From Melioribacter sp. (lineage in GTDB: Bacteria; Bacteroidota; Ignavibacteria; Ignavibacteriales; Melioribacteraceae): DNA of 33,584 nucleotides. Under the pieces are notes generated by a model. The model worked only from the letters and a program-made list of their open reading frames with translations. It searched no databases and had not been told where the DNA came from. Each line of letters starts with the position of its first letter. Positions within the stretch are counted from its first letter, which is position 1. The stretch spans positions 1 through 33,584 of the forward strand of contig JAGXSM010000213.1 of the NCBI GenBank assembly GCA_018333725.1, in the 5' to 3' direction. Shown here piece by piece: positions 24,337 through 32,813 of the stretch. The position numbers were made by a program, and so were the translations under genes.

Positions 24337-25248
24337 ATGAAAGCAAATAACATACTTGAAACTATCGGCAACACACCACATGTTAAAATAAACCGCATCT
24401 TTGGTAATAAACACGAAATATGGATTAAGCTCGAACGTGCAAATCCTGGGGCTAGTATTAAAGACCGGATTGCACTCGCAATGATAGAAGAAGCTGAAAA
24501 ACAGGGAATAATAAAACCCGATAGTGTAATTGTTGAACCAACTTCCGGAAACACCGGTATTGGCTTAGCAATGGTTGCGGCTGTTAAAGGTTATCAACTG
24601 ATCTTAGTAATGCCGGAATCAATGTCGGTTGAAAGAAGAAAAGTTATGGCTGCATACGGAGCTAAATTCGAATTAACACCCCGTGAATTAGGAATGAGAG
24701 GTGCTATTGAAAAAGCAAATGAAATTGCAGCCCAAAATCCAAAAGCCTGGATACCACAGCAATTTGAAAATAGGGCAAATGTAAATATTCACATTAGCAC
24801 TACGGCAAAAGAAATATTAAATGATTTTGCCGATGGAATTGATTATCTGATAACAGGTGTTGGAACGGGCGGACATATTACCGGCGTATCAAAAGTACTT
24901 AAAGAAAAATTTCCTCAGCTTAAAACTTTTGCGGTTGAACCTGAATTATCGCCAGTACTTTCCGGCGGCAAACCAAGTCCGCATCCTATCCAGGGAATTG
25001 GAGCTGGATTTATTCCTAAAATACTCGATGCTTCTGTTCTTGATGGGGTAATTACAGTATCAAAAGAAGATGCGTTCGAATTTGCACAACGTGCTGCAAA
25101 AGAAGAAGGAATTTTTATGGGAATATCTTCAGGTGCATCACTCGCGGCAGTATCAAAAAAGATAAAAGAGATTCCAGAAGGGAAAAAAATTCTTACTTTT
25201 AATTATGATACTGGAGAAAGATATTTATCTATAGAGGGTTTGTACTGA
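24337..25248 (+). CDS. cysK: Cysteine synthase (O-acetylserine sulfhydrylase)
   Basis: A protein of about 303 residues, a fold-type II PLP enzyme making cysteine from O-acetylserine and sulfide. Lys42 in GASIKDRIA binds [14 protein letters not shown] is the asparagine-loop substrate motif, [10 protein letters not shown] binds the PLP phosphate and GISSGAS is the late serine motif. The ATG at 24337 is chosen because GAAAGGA lies 6 bp upstream; an upstream in-frame TTG at 24322 would overlap cysE. It forms an operon with cysE, the other half of the cysteine-synthase complex. A strong stem-loop ends the unit. Confidence 0.95.
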   Translation: MKANNILETIGNTPHVKINRIFGNKHEIWIKLERANPGASIKDRIALAMIEEAEKQGIIKPDSVIVEPTSGNTGIGLAMVAAVKGYQLILVMPESMSVERRKVMAAYGAKFELTPRELGMRGAIEKANEIAAQNPKAWIPQQFENRANVNIHISTTAKEILNDFADGIDYLITGVGTGGHITGVSKVLKEKFPQLKTFAVEPELSPVLSGGKPSPHPIQGIGAGFIPKILDASVLDGVITVSKEDAFEFAQRAAKEEGIFMGISSGASLAAVSKKIKEIPEGKKILTFNYDTGERYLSIEGLY

Positions 25249-25262
25249 TATAATTGAAGAGT

Positions 25263-25296
25263 TTTACTCCCATTCTTAAACGTGAATGGGAGTAAA
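25263..25296. terminator. Stem-loop between convergent cysK and decarboxylase genes
   Basis: A perfect 13-bp stem, TTTACTCCCATTC (25263-25275) with GAATGGGAGTAAA (25284-25296), closes an 8-nt loop and lies between two convergent genes. It is probably used in both directions, although the T tails are short. Confidence 0.75.
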
Positions 25297-25301
25297 TTCT
25301 A

Positions 25302-26759
25302 TTACTGATTTTTCAGTTCATTTAGTTTTTCATTTATTAATTTCCATGCAAACTCAACATGCTTTTCTTCCATTCGTAATCCAGAGATTACCAATCTGAT
25401 TGTAAACTTTCCTTTTAGTTTAGTGTGGACTAAAAATATTTTTCCCGTTTCATTGAGCATGTTCAGTAATTTTTCGTTCAAGAGATTTAATTCATTTTCA
25501 TTCAGGTTATCATTGGGTTTAGCACGAAAACAAATTGTACCAAAGTAAACCGGAGCTAATCTTTCGAATTTAGGATTTCCATCAATCCAGCCGGCAAAAA
25601 GTTTTGCTAACCTTAAATGCTCTCTTAATCTCTGTTGTAATCCTTCAATACCAAAGTACCGCAGAACAAACCAGAATTTTAGAGAGCGGAATCTTCTGCC
25701 AAGTTGAATTCCGTAATCCATATAATTAATTACGGATTCTTCGGTTGTCTTAAGATATTCAGGAACAAGACTGAATGCTCTTTTCAAAACATCCGGCTTG
25801 GATGTGTAGAGAATACTGAAATCAACCGGAACAAAGAGCCATTTATGCGGATTGATAACAATCGAATCTGCTTTTTCCATTCCCTTAAAATAACTTTCCA
25901 TTTCCGGAAGCATTGCAGTTACCCCTGCATACGCACTATCAACGTGAAGCCATATCTTTTCTTTCTCGCATATTTCAGCAATCGCATCAACAGGATCTAC
26001 AGCTGTTGAAGAAGTTGTTCCAATAGTTGCAACTACACAAAACGGATGATAACCTTTTAACCTATCTTCATTAATTGCAGCTTCTAATTTATCCGGTATC
26101 ATTGCAAAGTTTTCATCGGTTGGAATTTTCCTTGTTCCGGTTAATCCTATTCCAAGCGTTAAAGCAGCTTTCTCAATTGATGAGTGCGTCTGTTCCGTGC
26201 AATACAAAATCAATCTTGGTAAACCGGTCATTCCATTTGTGCGGACATCCAGACCTGTGTATTCACGCGCAGCAGCTATTGCATGCATTGTGCTCACAGA
26301 TGCTGTATCATACACAATACCAAAGTAATTCGAAGGCAAGCCAATAATCTCGCGGAACCAGTTAAGAACAGTTTCTTCCAGTTCAGTCCCGGAAGGATTC
26401 GATTTCCAGACCATTCCGTTTGTATTGAACGCTGCCGATAGTAATTCACCCAAAATTCCCGGTCCGCTCGATGTTGAATTGAAATATGCCATAAAGTTCG
26501 GATGATTCCAGTGAGCAACACCGGGTAAAATAATTTTATTCAGGTCATCAATTATTCTTTCAAACTTTTCTCCATCCGCTGGAGCTTTACCGGGTAATTG
26601 GGATTTTACTTCGCCGGGTTTTATTTGTGCAAGTACGGGATACTTTTCGATGTTATCGAGGTAATCGGCAACCCAATCGATTAATTGGTAACCGTATTTT
26701 TTAAATTCCTCGGAAGGCATATCCAAGGAATTCTTGCTCATGCTCTTAATCTTGCTCAT
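25302..26759 (-). CDS. Group II PLP-dependent decarboxylase (aromatic-L-amino-acid decarboxylase type)
   Basis: A 485-residue PLP enzyme. Lys306 in INPHKWLFVPVDFS is the PLP lysine, HVDSAYAGV carries the cofactor Asp, WNHPNFMAYFNST is the N-terminal substrate-site block and TEQTHSSIEKA contains the ring-stacking His. This pattern fits aromatic amino acid decarboxylases (Tyr, Trp, Phe or DOPA); the exact substrate is not readable. The start region contains a near-perfect 18-bp direct duplication (GAGCATGAGCAAGA twice), giving two possible ATGs at 26759 and 26741, so the N-terminal MSKIKS may be a recent duplication. It lies 5 bp after the alpha/beta hydrolase stop and is probably co-transcribed with it. 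Confidence 0.9.
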   Translation of the reverse strand: MSKIKSMSKNSLDMPSEEFKKYGYQLIDWVADYLDNIEKYPVLAQIKPGEVKSQLPGKAPADGEKFERIIDDLNKIILPGVAHWNHPNFMAYFNSTSSGPGILGELLSAAFNTNGMVWKSNPSGTELEETVLNWFREIIGLPSNYFGIVYDTASVSTMHAIAAAREYTGLDVRTNGMTGLPRLILYCTEQTHSSIEKAALTLGIGLTGTRKIPTDENFAMIPDKLEAAINEDRLKGYHPFCVVATIGTTSSTAVDPVDAIAEICEKEKIWLHVDSAYAGVTAMLPEMESYFKGMEKADSIVINPHKWLFVPVDFSILYTSKPDVLKRAFSLVPEYLKTTEESVINYMDYGIQLGRRFRSLKFWFVLRYFGIEGLQQRLREHLRLAKLFAGWIDGNPKFERLAPVYFGTICFRAKPNDNLNENELNLLNEKLLNMLNETGKIFLVHTKLKGKFTIRLVISGLRMEEKHVEFAWKLINEKLNELKNQ

Positions 26760-26764
26760 GCTCT

Positions 26765-27601
26765 CTAAAATTTTGTTTTACTTAACCACTCACAAACAAT
26801 TCTTGTAAGCTTTATTCTGCTATCGGAGAAGGAGTGACCGGTTTCTAAAATATGTTCTTCAAAATTTGCTGCGCCTGAAATTTTTAATGCACCAACCAAA
26901 GGTTTATGATGAATATCGAGCGGTGCTATCGTATCATGTTTAGCAACTATTATAAGCCAATTTTTACTTTTCAAAGTATCAAGATGATTTAGCAGGTTCC
27001 ACTCTTTTTTATTTGTGATCATTTCATTCAATAATGTTACCGCTGATTCACACCTAACAAATTCCATTGCCGGCTGCATCGTATCGGCACTAAACTGAAT
27101 CAGCTCGTTATTTCCTTCAATGAATTCTCCGAAAAGACCTGAATTGAAACCGGCAAGGGATGCAACATTTTTTATATCGCCATATTTAAGTGAATTGTAA
27201 ACGGCTGAAAATCCACCCATGCTATGACCGATTAAAATAATTTTGTTGCTGTCAACTTTATATTTTTCTTCAGCAGATTTACTTTTTAAAAATCGAATTG
27301 CATTATCAGTATCTTCAATAAGGTTTGTCCATCTGTACTCCCCTTCACTCCCCCAGCACCCGCGGTAGTGAAAAACCATAACATTAAAACCGCTTCTTCT
27401 AACAGCATGAGCGATATCATAATTTACTTCGTTACCCGGGAAACCATGAAGCAGAAGTATTGTGGGGTGGAGCCCCTCGCCGGATGCAAAGAAAAATGTG
27501 CCGAGCAATCTGCATCCATTACTGGTAAATGAAACCGGCTGCATCGAAGCTGGAAATTTGGAGTCGTTAGGAGCGTCCTGGGTTACTGGATCGAAATTCA
27601 T
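26765..27601 (-). CDS. Alpha/beta hydrolase (acyl-peptidase/esterase-like)
   Basis: A 278-residue cytoplasmic hydrolase without signal peptide. LLHGFPGNE is the oxyanion-hole segment, Ser127 in GHSMGG is the nucleophile elbow, Asp223 in VAKHDTIAP is the acid and His256 in LETGHSFSD the base. The fold and the DTDNAIRFLKS block resemble dipeptidyl/acylaminoacyl-peptidase-like and S9-type hydrolase domains without the propeller. The substrate is unknown. It precedes the decarboxylase gene on the same strand with a 5-bp gap, which suggests a linked pathway. Confidence 0.87.
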   Translation of the reverse strand: MNFDPVTQDAPNDSKFPASMQPVSFTSNGCRLLGTFFFASGEGLHPTILLLHGFPGNEVNYDIAHAVRRSGFNVMVFHYRGCWGSEGEYRWTNLIEDTDNAIRFLKSKSAEEKYKVDSNKIILIGHSMGGFSAVYNSLKYGDIKNVASLAGFNSGLFGEFIEGNNELIQFSADTMQPAMEFVRCESAVTLLNEMITNKKEWNLLNHLDTLKSKNWLIIVAKHDTIAPLDIHHKPLVGALKISGAANFEEHILETGHSFSDSRIKLTRIVCEWLSKTKF

Positions 27602-27826
27602 TTGTATTCCTAAAAATATTATATTACTTAAACTTTATTGCACACAAAGATAAGCAGAATTCAAGTTGTTTGTTAAGAAGTGTTACAACTGAATGATGAT
27701 GATATTTCATCAATAATTATCTAATCTATATGATTACCTAAAACGGTTTAATTCTTCAACTGCTCCAAATATATTTTTAAGTTCTTTATTGTGTTGAGAC
27801 TAATTATTTTTCCAAAAATATAGGAT

Positions 27827-28504
27827 TTATAATTCCCAACTATGTGCTATACTTATTTTTATCATCCAGGGTACTTTGTAATAATTCCATGTAGTTTTAT
27901 ATAAAGGTCCCGACTGCATATCTCTTTCCCAGCCGTAATTAACATTATTAAGTGATAAGTTAATTTGAATTTCTGTTAAGAGATCTTCTGATATTCTATA
28001 ACCTCCCCCTATAACTAAAAATGGAAGTAATACTCTTTCTGAAGCTGCGCTGTTACTTGCAGCTCTGGGAAGATTGTAATGTGCATTTAATCCGCTAATA
28101 ATGTACATATCTGAATCTAAATTGTAAGACCAAAATAATCCTATATCATAACCAAAATAAATATAACCTAATATAATTCCGGGTCTTAAAGAAATTCCTA
28201 TTTTCTCGTCAGTAAACTGTGTTAGAGAAAATGTAATTCCCAGGTTTCCTTCAATAGATAATTCCTTTGTCTTTATAAGAGGATTAAAACTTACTTTTTC
28301 AACATTTGCTAAGTATGTAATTGGTTCTAAATGAATACCAAAATAGGTTTGCGCAGATATAACCGTTTGTAAGCAAAACAAAAATAAAATAAGATATGCT
28401 TTTATTTTAAATCTCCTTATAATTCTATAACTACCCAGTACAAAATACTTGAATAGATGAATCTTATCGTTCCATAAACAGGTTCTATATCTATAATAAA
28501 TCAT
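27827..28504 (-). CDS. Predicted outer-membrane beta-barrel protein, tandem paralogue 3
   Basis: The reading frame gives 225 residues from the ATG at 28504, but the signal peptide (KAYLILFLFCLQTVISAQ) begins only at residue 35. A strong AAGGAG sits 7 nt before an ATA codon at 28405-28403, exactly where the two sister proteins have their ATG (MKAKNL.., MKNKIY..). The ancestral start was therefore probably ATG, now ATA, leaving the gene weakly expressed or started upstream. The mature part alternates polar and hydrophobic residues like a small barrel and shares a [RQ][PY]GI(I/V/L)L...GY(E/D)(L/I)GLF block with its neighbours. Function is unknown. Confidence 0.65.
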   Translation of the reverse strand: MIYYRYRTCLWNDKIHLFKYFVLGSYRIIRRFKIKAYLILFLFCLQTVISAQTYFGIHLEPITYLANVEKVSFNPLIKTKELSIEGNLGITFSLTQFTDEKIGISLRPGIILGYIYFGYDIGLFWSYNLDSDMYIISGLNAHYNLPRAASNSAASERVLLPFLVIGGGYRISEDLLTEIQINLSLNNVNYGWERDMQSGPLYKTTWNYYKVPWMIKISIAHSWEL

Positions 28505-28528
28505 TTTAATCCGGGAGATAAAGAAACA

Positions 28529-29092
28529 TTAAAATATATCCCAAGTTATATTGAAACCAAGTTTTACAATGCTTTTTACTTCTTTATCCATAATTCTTGA
28601 ATACGTCAATCCGTCCATATCAATTTCATATGCAAACTTTCTATCCGAGGTCCAGAAATAGATTAAATCAATGAATGAATTTGAGCCTAAGATTAGTCCA
28701 ATACCAAGACCTTTGTAAAATATTCCTTTTTCATAGCTGCCCCCTCTATTATGTGCCGTTCCAATATTGGAATGATGGTTTGCACCAAGCAATAAAAAAA
28801 ATTGAGATGGCAATATTTTAATTTTACTAAATAAGCCTAATTCATATCCTGAATATTCATCGTTTATCAGAACTATTCCCGGCCGTATTTCAAAATTGAA
28901 TATTTCCCATGGCTCAATTAGAAGATTACCAGATATACTAAATATTAAAGGTATATTAAAGTTTTCATTTCTCTGTTCTCCAAAAAGAATCCCCGGTTCA
29001 TATCTAAATCCAATTTTAAGTGTTTGCGCAAATTGATTTTCAATTACTGTAACAACAATTAAGAAAACTATTAACAAGTTTTTTGCTTTCAT
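28529..29092 (-). CDS. Predicted outer-membrane beta-barrel protein, tandem paralogue 2
   Basis: A 187-residue exported protein with signal peptide MKAKNLLIVFLIVVTVIENQFAQ. The mature part is strand-rich and contains RPGIVLINDEYSGYELGLFS, the block shared with its two neighbours. It ends in an aromatic residue (WDIF), as outer-membrane barrels do. It is the middle gene of a minus-strand series of three similar proteins and probably belongs to the transcript that begins with the lipoprotein gene near 30871. No known family is recognised. Confidence 0.7.
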   Translation of the reverse strand: MKAKNLLIVFLIVVTVIENQFAQTLKIGFRYEPGILFGEQRNENFNIPLIFSISGNLLIEPWEIFNFEIRPGIVLINDEYSGYELGLFSKIKILPSQFFLLLGANHHSNIGTAHNRGGSYEKGIFYKGLGIGLILGSNSFIDLIYFWTSDRKFAYEIDMDGLTYSRIMDKEVKSIVKLGFNITWDIF

Positions 29093-29151
29093 ATATAGTC
29101 GATTTTGTACTTCATCTTAACGTAAAAAAAATCGTTCATTTATATTTTACG

Positions 29152-29721
29152 TTAGAAGTCAAATGATATTCCTATACTAAATTTTATTAAATTTATTAAT
29201 AATATTGGTTCTTTTAGCATACCTTTTTCAACATCCCAGTAACGAAAATCAGCATATTGGTTTTCCCCAATTGGTATTTGATATGACAATTGAATAAAAA
29301 GAATATCAGTAAGATAGGTACCAAGTCCAATCGTTCCAACTAACAAGTAATTACTTTTTGAAATGTGATGAAATGAGTTGGTTCCGCTATTCTTATGTGT
29401 TAATACTCCACATGAAACAAATTCTTTATTTTCTCTTAAAAAGTATTTAAATATCAATCCTGTTTCAAATCCGTTGTACCTATTACCTTCTGATAACAAT
29501 ATGCCATATTGCAAGTCCAGTTTAATATTTTTATTAATTTCCATTCCACCGAATAAATAAAAGCTAGTTACATAAAATTTTGATTCTGGTTGAAATTGAA
29601 ATTGAGAGCGAAGAAAGAAAGCTTCACCCTTTAGACCCCCATAAAAAGACTGCGATAATATATTTGAATAGTTAGTTAATAAAAAAAACAATAAGTTTAT
29701 CAAGTATATTTTGTTTTTCAT
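29152..29721 (-). CDS. Predicted outer-membrane beta-barrel protein, tandem paralogue 1
   Basis: A 189-residue exported protein: signal peptide to about residue 23 (LINLLFFLLTNYSNILSQ), strand-rich body, shared block QYGILLSEGNRYNGFETGLI, and C-terminal FDF typical of barrels. The ATG has a GAAGG ribosome binding site and lies only 12 bp after the stop codon of the broken lipoprotein gene, so the two were one operon. The function is unknown; context suggests a surface assembly with the lipoprotein. Confidence 0.72.
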   Translation of the reverse strand: MKNKIYLINLLFFLLTNYSNILSQSFYGGLKGEAFFLRSQFQFQPESKFYVTSFYLFGGMEINKNIKLDLQYGILLSEGNRYNGFETGLIFKYFLRENKEFVSCGVLTHKNSGTNSFHHISKSNYLLVGTIGLGTYLTDILFIQLSYQIPIGENQYADFRYWDVEKGMLKEPILLINLIKFSIGISFDF

Positions 29722-29733
29722 TTTGCACCTTCG

Positions 29734-30871
29734 TTAGAAAGTAACTATTCTTGTTTCATATGTAGGATACTTATCAATTAGGATCCATTCCGGCCCCAAA
29801 GTATATGGGTCGCAATTACAAGGATTTTGGTCAATACATTCATAAACATAGACCCATTTTCTTTCTACTTTTCTTAACCAACCCCATTTCCAAGCGAATA
29901 AAGAAAATGTTTCAATATTATTATTAGAATAAACATCTGTATTATCCTCATATTGGTATAGCCAAATACCATACAATCCCAAATTCGTAGCATGACCGAT
30001 TAAGTCATCATATTCGCTTAAATCTTTATGCGCCCCAATCCAAGTCATTGAAAAATTTACAAGTTCTTCATGAAAATCTGTCCATAATGATCTTTGGTCC
30101 GGATTAAACCATTCTGGATAATCATTGTATCTTGTGCACATAATTGAATTTACAGTGTGCTCAATTTAGTTAGCATTTGAAACAATGTTTTCTCCTGCAA
30201 TAAATCTTGATGTAGTATAGTATGTTCGAAAAAAACTACTCATAGATTCCACTTGTTGAACAGTACCATTTTGATTCGACAATGGTTCATCTGTATAATA
30301 ACCCCAGAGTGCCGGTCTATTTTGAACGTCTGTTTGATATTGATTATTAGTAACAAAGAATCCTCCACCCATTATATTCGAGGGAGTATATCCCGCTGCA
30401 ATTACATTATCATATGGCCAACCGAGAGTTGTGTACATATAGTTAAATCCGAACTTTTCTTTGAGTTCTCTAATTCTAGATATATTACTCCATCTTTCTT
30501 CTGTTGGCCAAATCCCTACAATCTTCCCCGGTACATTCTCATAATGATCAAACAACCAATAGTTAACAACTTTTTGACACTGGCTAGCAGCATTCGGCAC
30601 TATTTCTCCACCTCCTCCTTTATCCTTGTCCTTCTCCTATTCTTTATCCTTGTCTTTTGTTTTAGTGGAATCTCCTGTCATTGATAAATTCAAGCCGGAA
30701 TCTTCTTTACTGGATTTCAATAATTGATTCGGTTCTGTTGGCGGTTCATTTGTGCACCGGTTAAAAAATACAAATGCGATCAATAGTAATAAAATGTGAG
30801 TGAGTGAGTGAGTGAGTGAGTGAGTGAGTGCGTGAGTGAAATGATAATTCAACAAATGATGAACTTTTCAT
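29734..30871 (-). pseudogene. Broken, possibly phase-variable lipoprotein with a TIM-barrel-hydrolase-like body
   Basis: Three open segments, 30855-30640, 30636-30169 and 30165-29734, lie in one frame and are split only by TAG (30639-30637) and TAA (30168-30166), so they are one gene of about 374 codons. The N-terminus is a 4-bp repeat (TCAC on this strand) followed by ILLLLIAFVFFNRC, a signal with a likely acylated Cys, then a charged DSTKTKDKDKE linker that contains the TAG. The body (KIVGIWPTEERWS, FGFNYMYTTLGWP, ALWGYYTDEP) resembles a TIM-barrel hydrolase, with DEP a possible catalytic site; the family is unidentified. The only start with a strong ribosome binding site (AAAGGGGG) is the ATG at 30871, which is out of frame at the present repeat number. 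Without readthrough it makes no full product. Confidence 0.75.
30796..30839 (-). repeat. Tetranucleotide repeat tract (11 units of GTGA, reading TCAC in the gene)
   Basis: Eight exact GTGA units (30796-30827), one GTGC variant (30828-30831) and two more GTGA units (30832-30839) lie inside the signal-peptide coding region of the lipoprotein gene. In the gene frame they encode a repeating THSL pattern. Gain or loss of one unit shifts the frame, the usual basis of slipped-strand phase variation. Confidence 0.9.
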
Positions 30872-31044
30872 GATAACCCCCTTTAAGTTTTGTTAATTGC
30901 ATTTATAAACTGCAAAATATTTTTGAAAGTTTCAATAATAAAAAATAATATTCACGAAATATATGCTTCCAAATAAACAATCCTTTTCAATTGCCTACTT
31001 CATTTCTTATCTTTGCTCATTATTTTTCAACAATTCTGAGATAT

Positions 31045-32730
31045 ATGCGATTTACTAAAAATTTCATCCCGACTCTCAAAGAAGTTCCGGCAGATGCCGT
31101 TATTCCAAGTCACATTTTAATGATCCGCGCCGGTATGGTAAGAATGCTTTCGGCTGGGATCTATTCCTTTTTACCACTCGGGTATAAAGTTGTAAGAAAA
31201 ATTTCCGATATCATTCGCGAAGAGATGAATGCAATAGGCGGACAGGAATTCCACTTTCCGGGATTAAATCCAAAAGAGATCTGGGATGCAACCGGAAGAG
31301 TTGAAGCATTCGGCGATATTTTATTCCATGTTAAAAACCGCGAGTACGTTCTTGCCCCAACACATGAAGAGATTGTTGCGTTCCATGCTAAAGGTGCAGT
31401 TACATCATATAAAGATCTACCGCAAATATGGTATCAGATTCAGACTAAATTCCGTAATGAACCAAGACCAAGAAGCGGTGTTATACGCGGAAGACAATTT
31501 CTAATGAAAGATGCCTACACACTCGATAAAGACTTCGAAGGTCTTGATGTCGGTTATGCAAAACATGACGTGGCTTATAGGAAAATTTTTGACAGATGCG
31601 GATTGAAGTATTTTGTTGTAGGAGCCTCATCCGGTGCAATGGGCGGAAGTAAATCCGAAGAGTTTATGGTTAAGAGCGATGCCGGTGAAGATACAATAGC
31701 TTATTGTGAAAAATGTGGTTACGCCGCCAATGTTGAAGTTGCTCAATCAGTTGCAAAATCTGCAACACGGCATTCCGAAAGTAAATCGTATTATGAAATT
31801 TCAACACCAAATGTAAAATCAATTGATGAGCTTTGTGCGTTCTTGAAGATTGATGAACACGAGACTGCTAAATCGAGAGTCTATATTCACGATGGGAAAC
31901 CGGTTCTTATACTTATGCTTGGTAATGATGAAGTGAATGAAACCAAACTTGGAAGTCTCCTCGGCAGCAATGTTCGTCCTGCACATCCCGAAGAATTAAA
32001 AGAGATTTCAGGTGCAGATGCTGGGTCAATTGGCCCAATAGGATTCAAACATAGAATAATAGCCGATAACCTTTTGAAAGACGCCAATAATCTTTACAGC
32101 GGCGCCAACAAGAACGATTTTCACATCGGCGGAATTGACCTTAAACGCGATATTCCGAACATTGAATATGCAGACCTTCGCACGGTTGAAAACGGTGAAT
32201 TGTGTGTGCGCTGCAGTTCAACTCTTGAAGTCTTCAAAGCAATTGAACTCGGACATATTTTCAAGCTCGGTACAAAATATTCCGAAGCCCTTGGCGTTAA
32301 TTACCTTGATGAAAATGGAAAAGAACATCCAATTGTAATGGGAAGCTACGGAATAGGTGTTGAGAGAATTTTTGCATGTTACATCGAACAGAATTACGAC
32401 GATAAAGGAATAATCTGGAAGAAACCTCTCGCTCCGTTCGATATTCATCTTATCGGATTAAACATGAAAAACACTCACGTTGCCGAAACTTCAAATAAAC
32501 TTTATGATGATTTACAAAAGGAAGGGTTTGAGGTTCTATTCGATGACAGAAATGATGTTAGTGCCGGTGTTAAATTTAACGATGCCGATCTGCTTGGAAT
32601 GCCGGTTCAGGTTATTGTTGGTGAGAAGAATTTGAAAGATGGAAAAGTTGAATTGAAACAACGTGTGACAAATGAAAAAAATGTTTTAGAGCTATCCGGA
32701 TTAATAAAAAAACTAAAAGAACTAAACTAA
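31045..32730 (+). CDS. proS: Prolyl-tRNA synthetase, bacterial type with editing insertion
   Basis: A class II synthetase of about 561 residues from the ATG at 31045 (MRFTKNFIPTLKEVP). An upstream in-frame TTG at 30991 would add an 18-residue tail with no match to the family start. Motif 2 is FRNEPRPRSGVIRGRQF, motif 3 is GSYGIGVERIFA, and the TQLK-type binding block appears as FLMKDAYTLDKD. A YbaK-like editing insertion covers about 220-390 (HDGKPVLILMLGNDEVNE and onward). The C-terminal anticodon domain has GVKFNDADLLGMPVQVIVG. It is essential for charging tRNA-Pro and is divergent from the lipoprotein locus. Confidence 0.95.
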   Translation: MRFTKNFIPTLKEVPADAVIPSHILMIRAGMVRMLSAGIYSFLPLGYKVVRKISDIIREEMNAIGGQEFHFPGLNPKEIWDATGRVEAFGDILFHVKNREYVLAPTHEEIVAFHAKGAVTSYKDLPQIWYQIQTKFRNEPRPRSGVIRGRQFLMKDAYTLDKDFEGLDVGYAKHDVAYRKIFDRCGLKYFVVGASSGAMGGSKSEEFMVKSDAGEDTIAYCEKCGYAANVEVAQSVAKSATRHSESKSYYEISTPNVKSIDELCAFLKIDEHETAKSRVYIHDGKPVLILMLGNDEVNETKLGSLLGSNVRPAHPEELKEISGADAGSIGPIGFKHRIIADNLLKDANNLYSGANKNDFHIGGIDLKRDIPNIEYADLRTVENGELCVRCSSTLEVFKAIELGHIFKLGTKYSEALGVNYLDENGKEHPIVMGSYGIGVERIFACYIEQNYDDKGIIWKKPLAPFDIHLIGLNMKNTHVAETSNKLYDDLQKEGFEVLFDDRNDVSAGVKFNDADLLGMPVQVIVGEKNLKDGKVELKQRVTNEKNVLELSGLIKKLKELN

Positions 32731-32813
32731 ATTTTACACAAAGGACAGAGAGGATTTTCAAAGCCGGTTTTATACTTTGCACACCCGGCGAATTCTCTGC
32801 GTGTTAGTCTTTT

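Noticed and set aside
25249-25301. Stem-loop as a mobile-element end or att site
   Set aside because: It is a perfect stem between two convergent genes and no integrase or second copy is present. A shared terminator is sufficient.
27602-27826. Gap of 225 bp searched for small genes, RNA genes or repeats
   Set aside because: No convincing frame, tRNA-like fold or repeat seen. It probably only holds the promoter of the minus-strand hydrolase and the end of the barrel-protein operon.
30166-30639. TAG and TAA as recoded sense codons (pyrrolysine or alternative genetic code)
   Set aside because: Other genes here end normally at TAG and TAA, no recoding element is visible, and two different stops would have to be recoded. 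Recent decay or sequencing error is simpler.
30253-30684. A + strand open frame of 143 codons opposite the lipoprotein gene
   Set aside because: It is antisense to a minus-strand frame that shows protein-like composition, a signal peptide and domain-like motifs. The + frame has no recognisable pattern.
30796-30839. GTGA tract as a CRISPR or minisatellite array
   Set aside because: It is a pure 4-bp microsatellite with one variant unit inside a coding region. Slipped-strand repeat is the right class.
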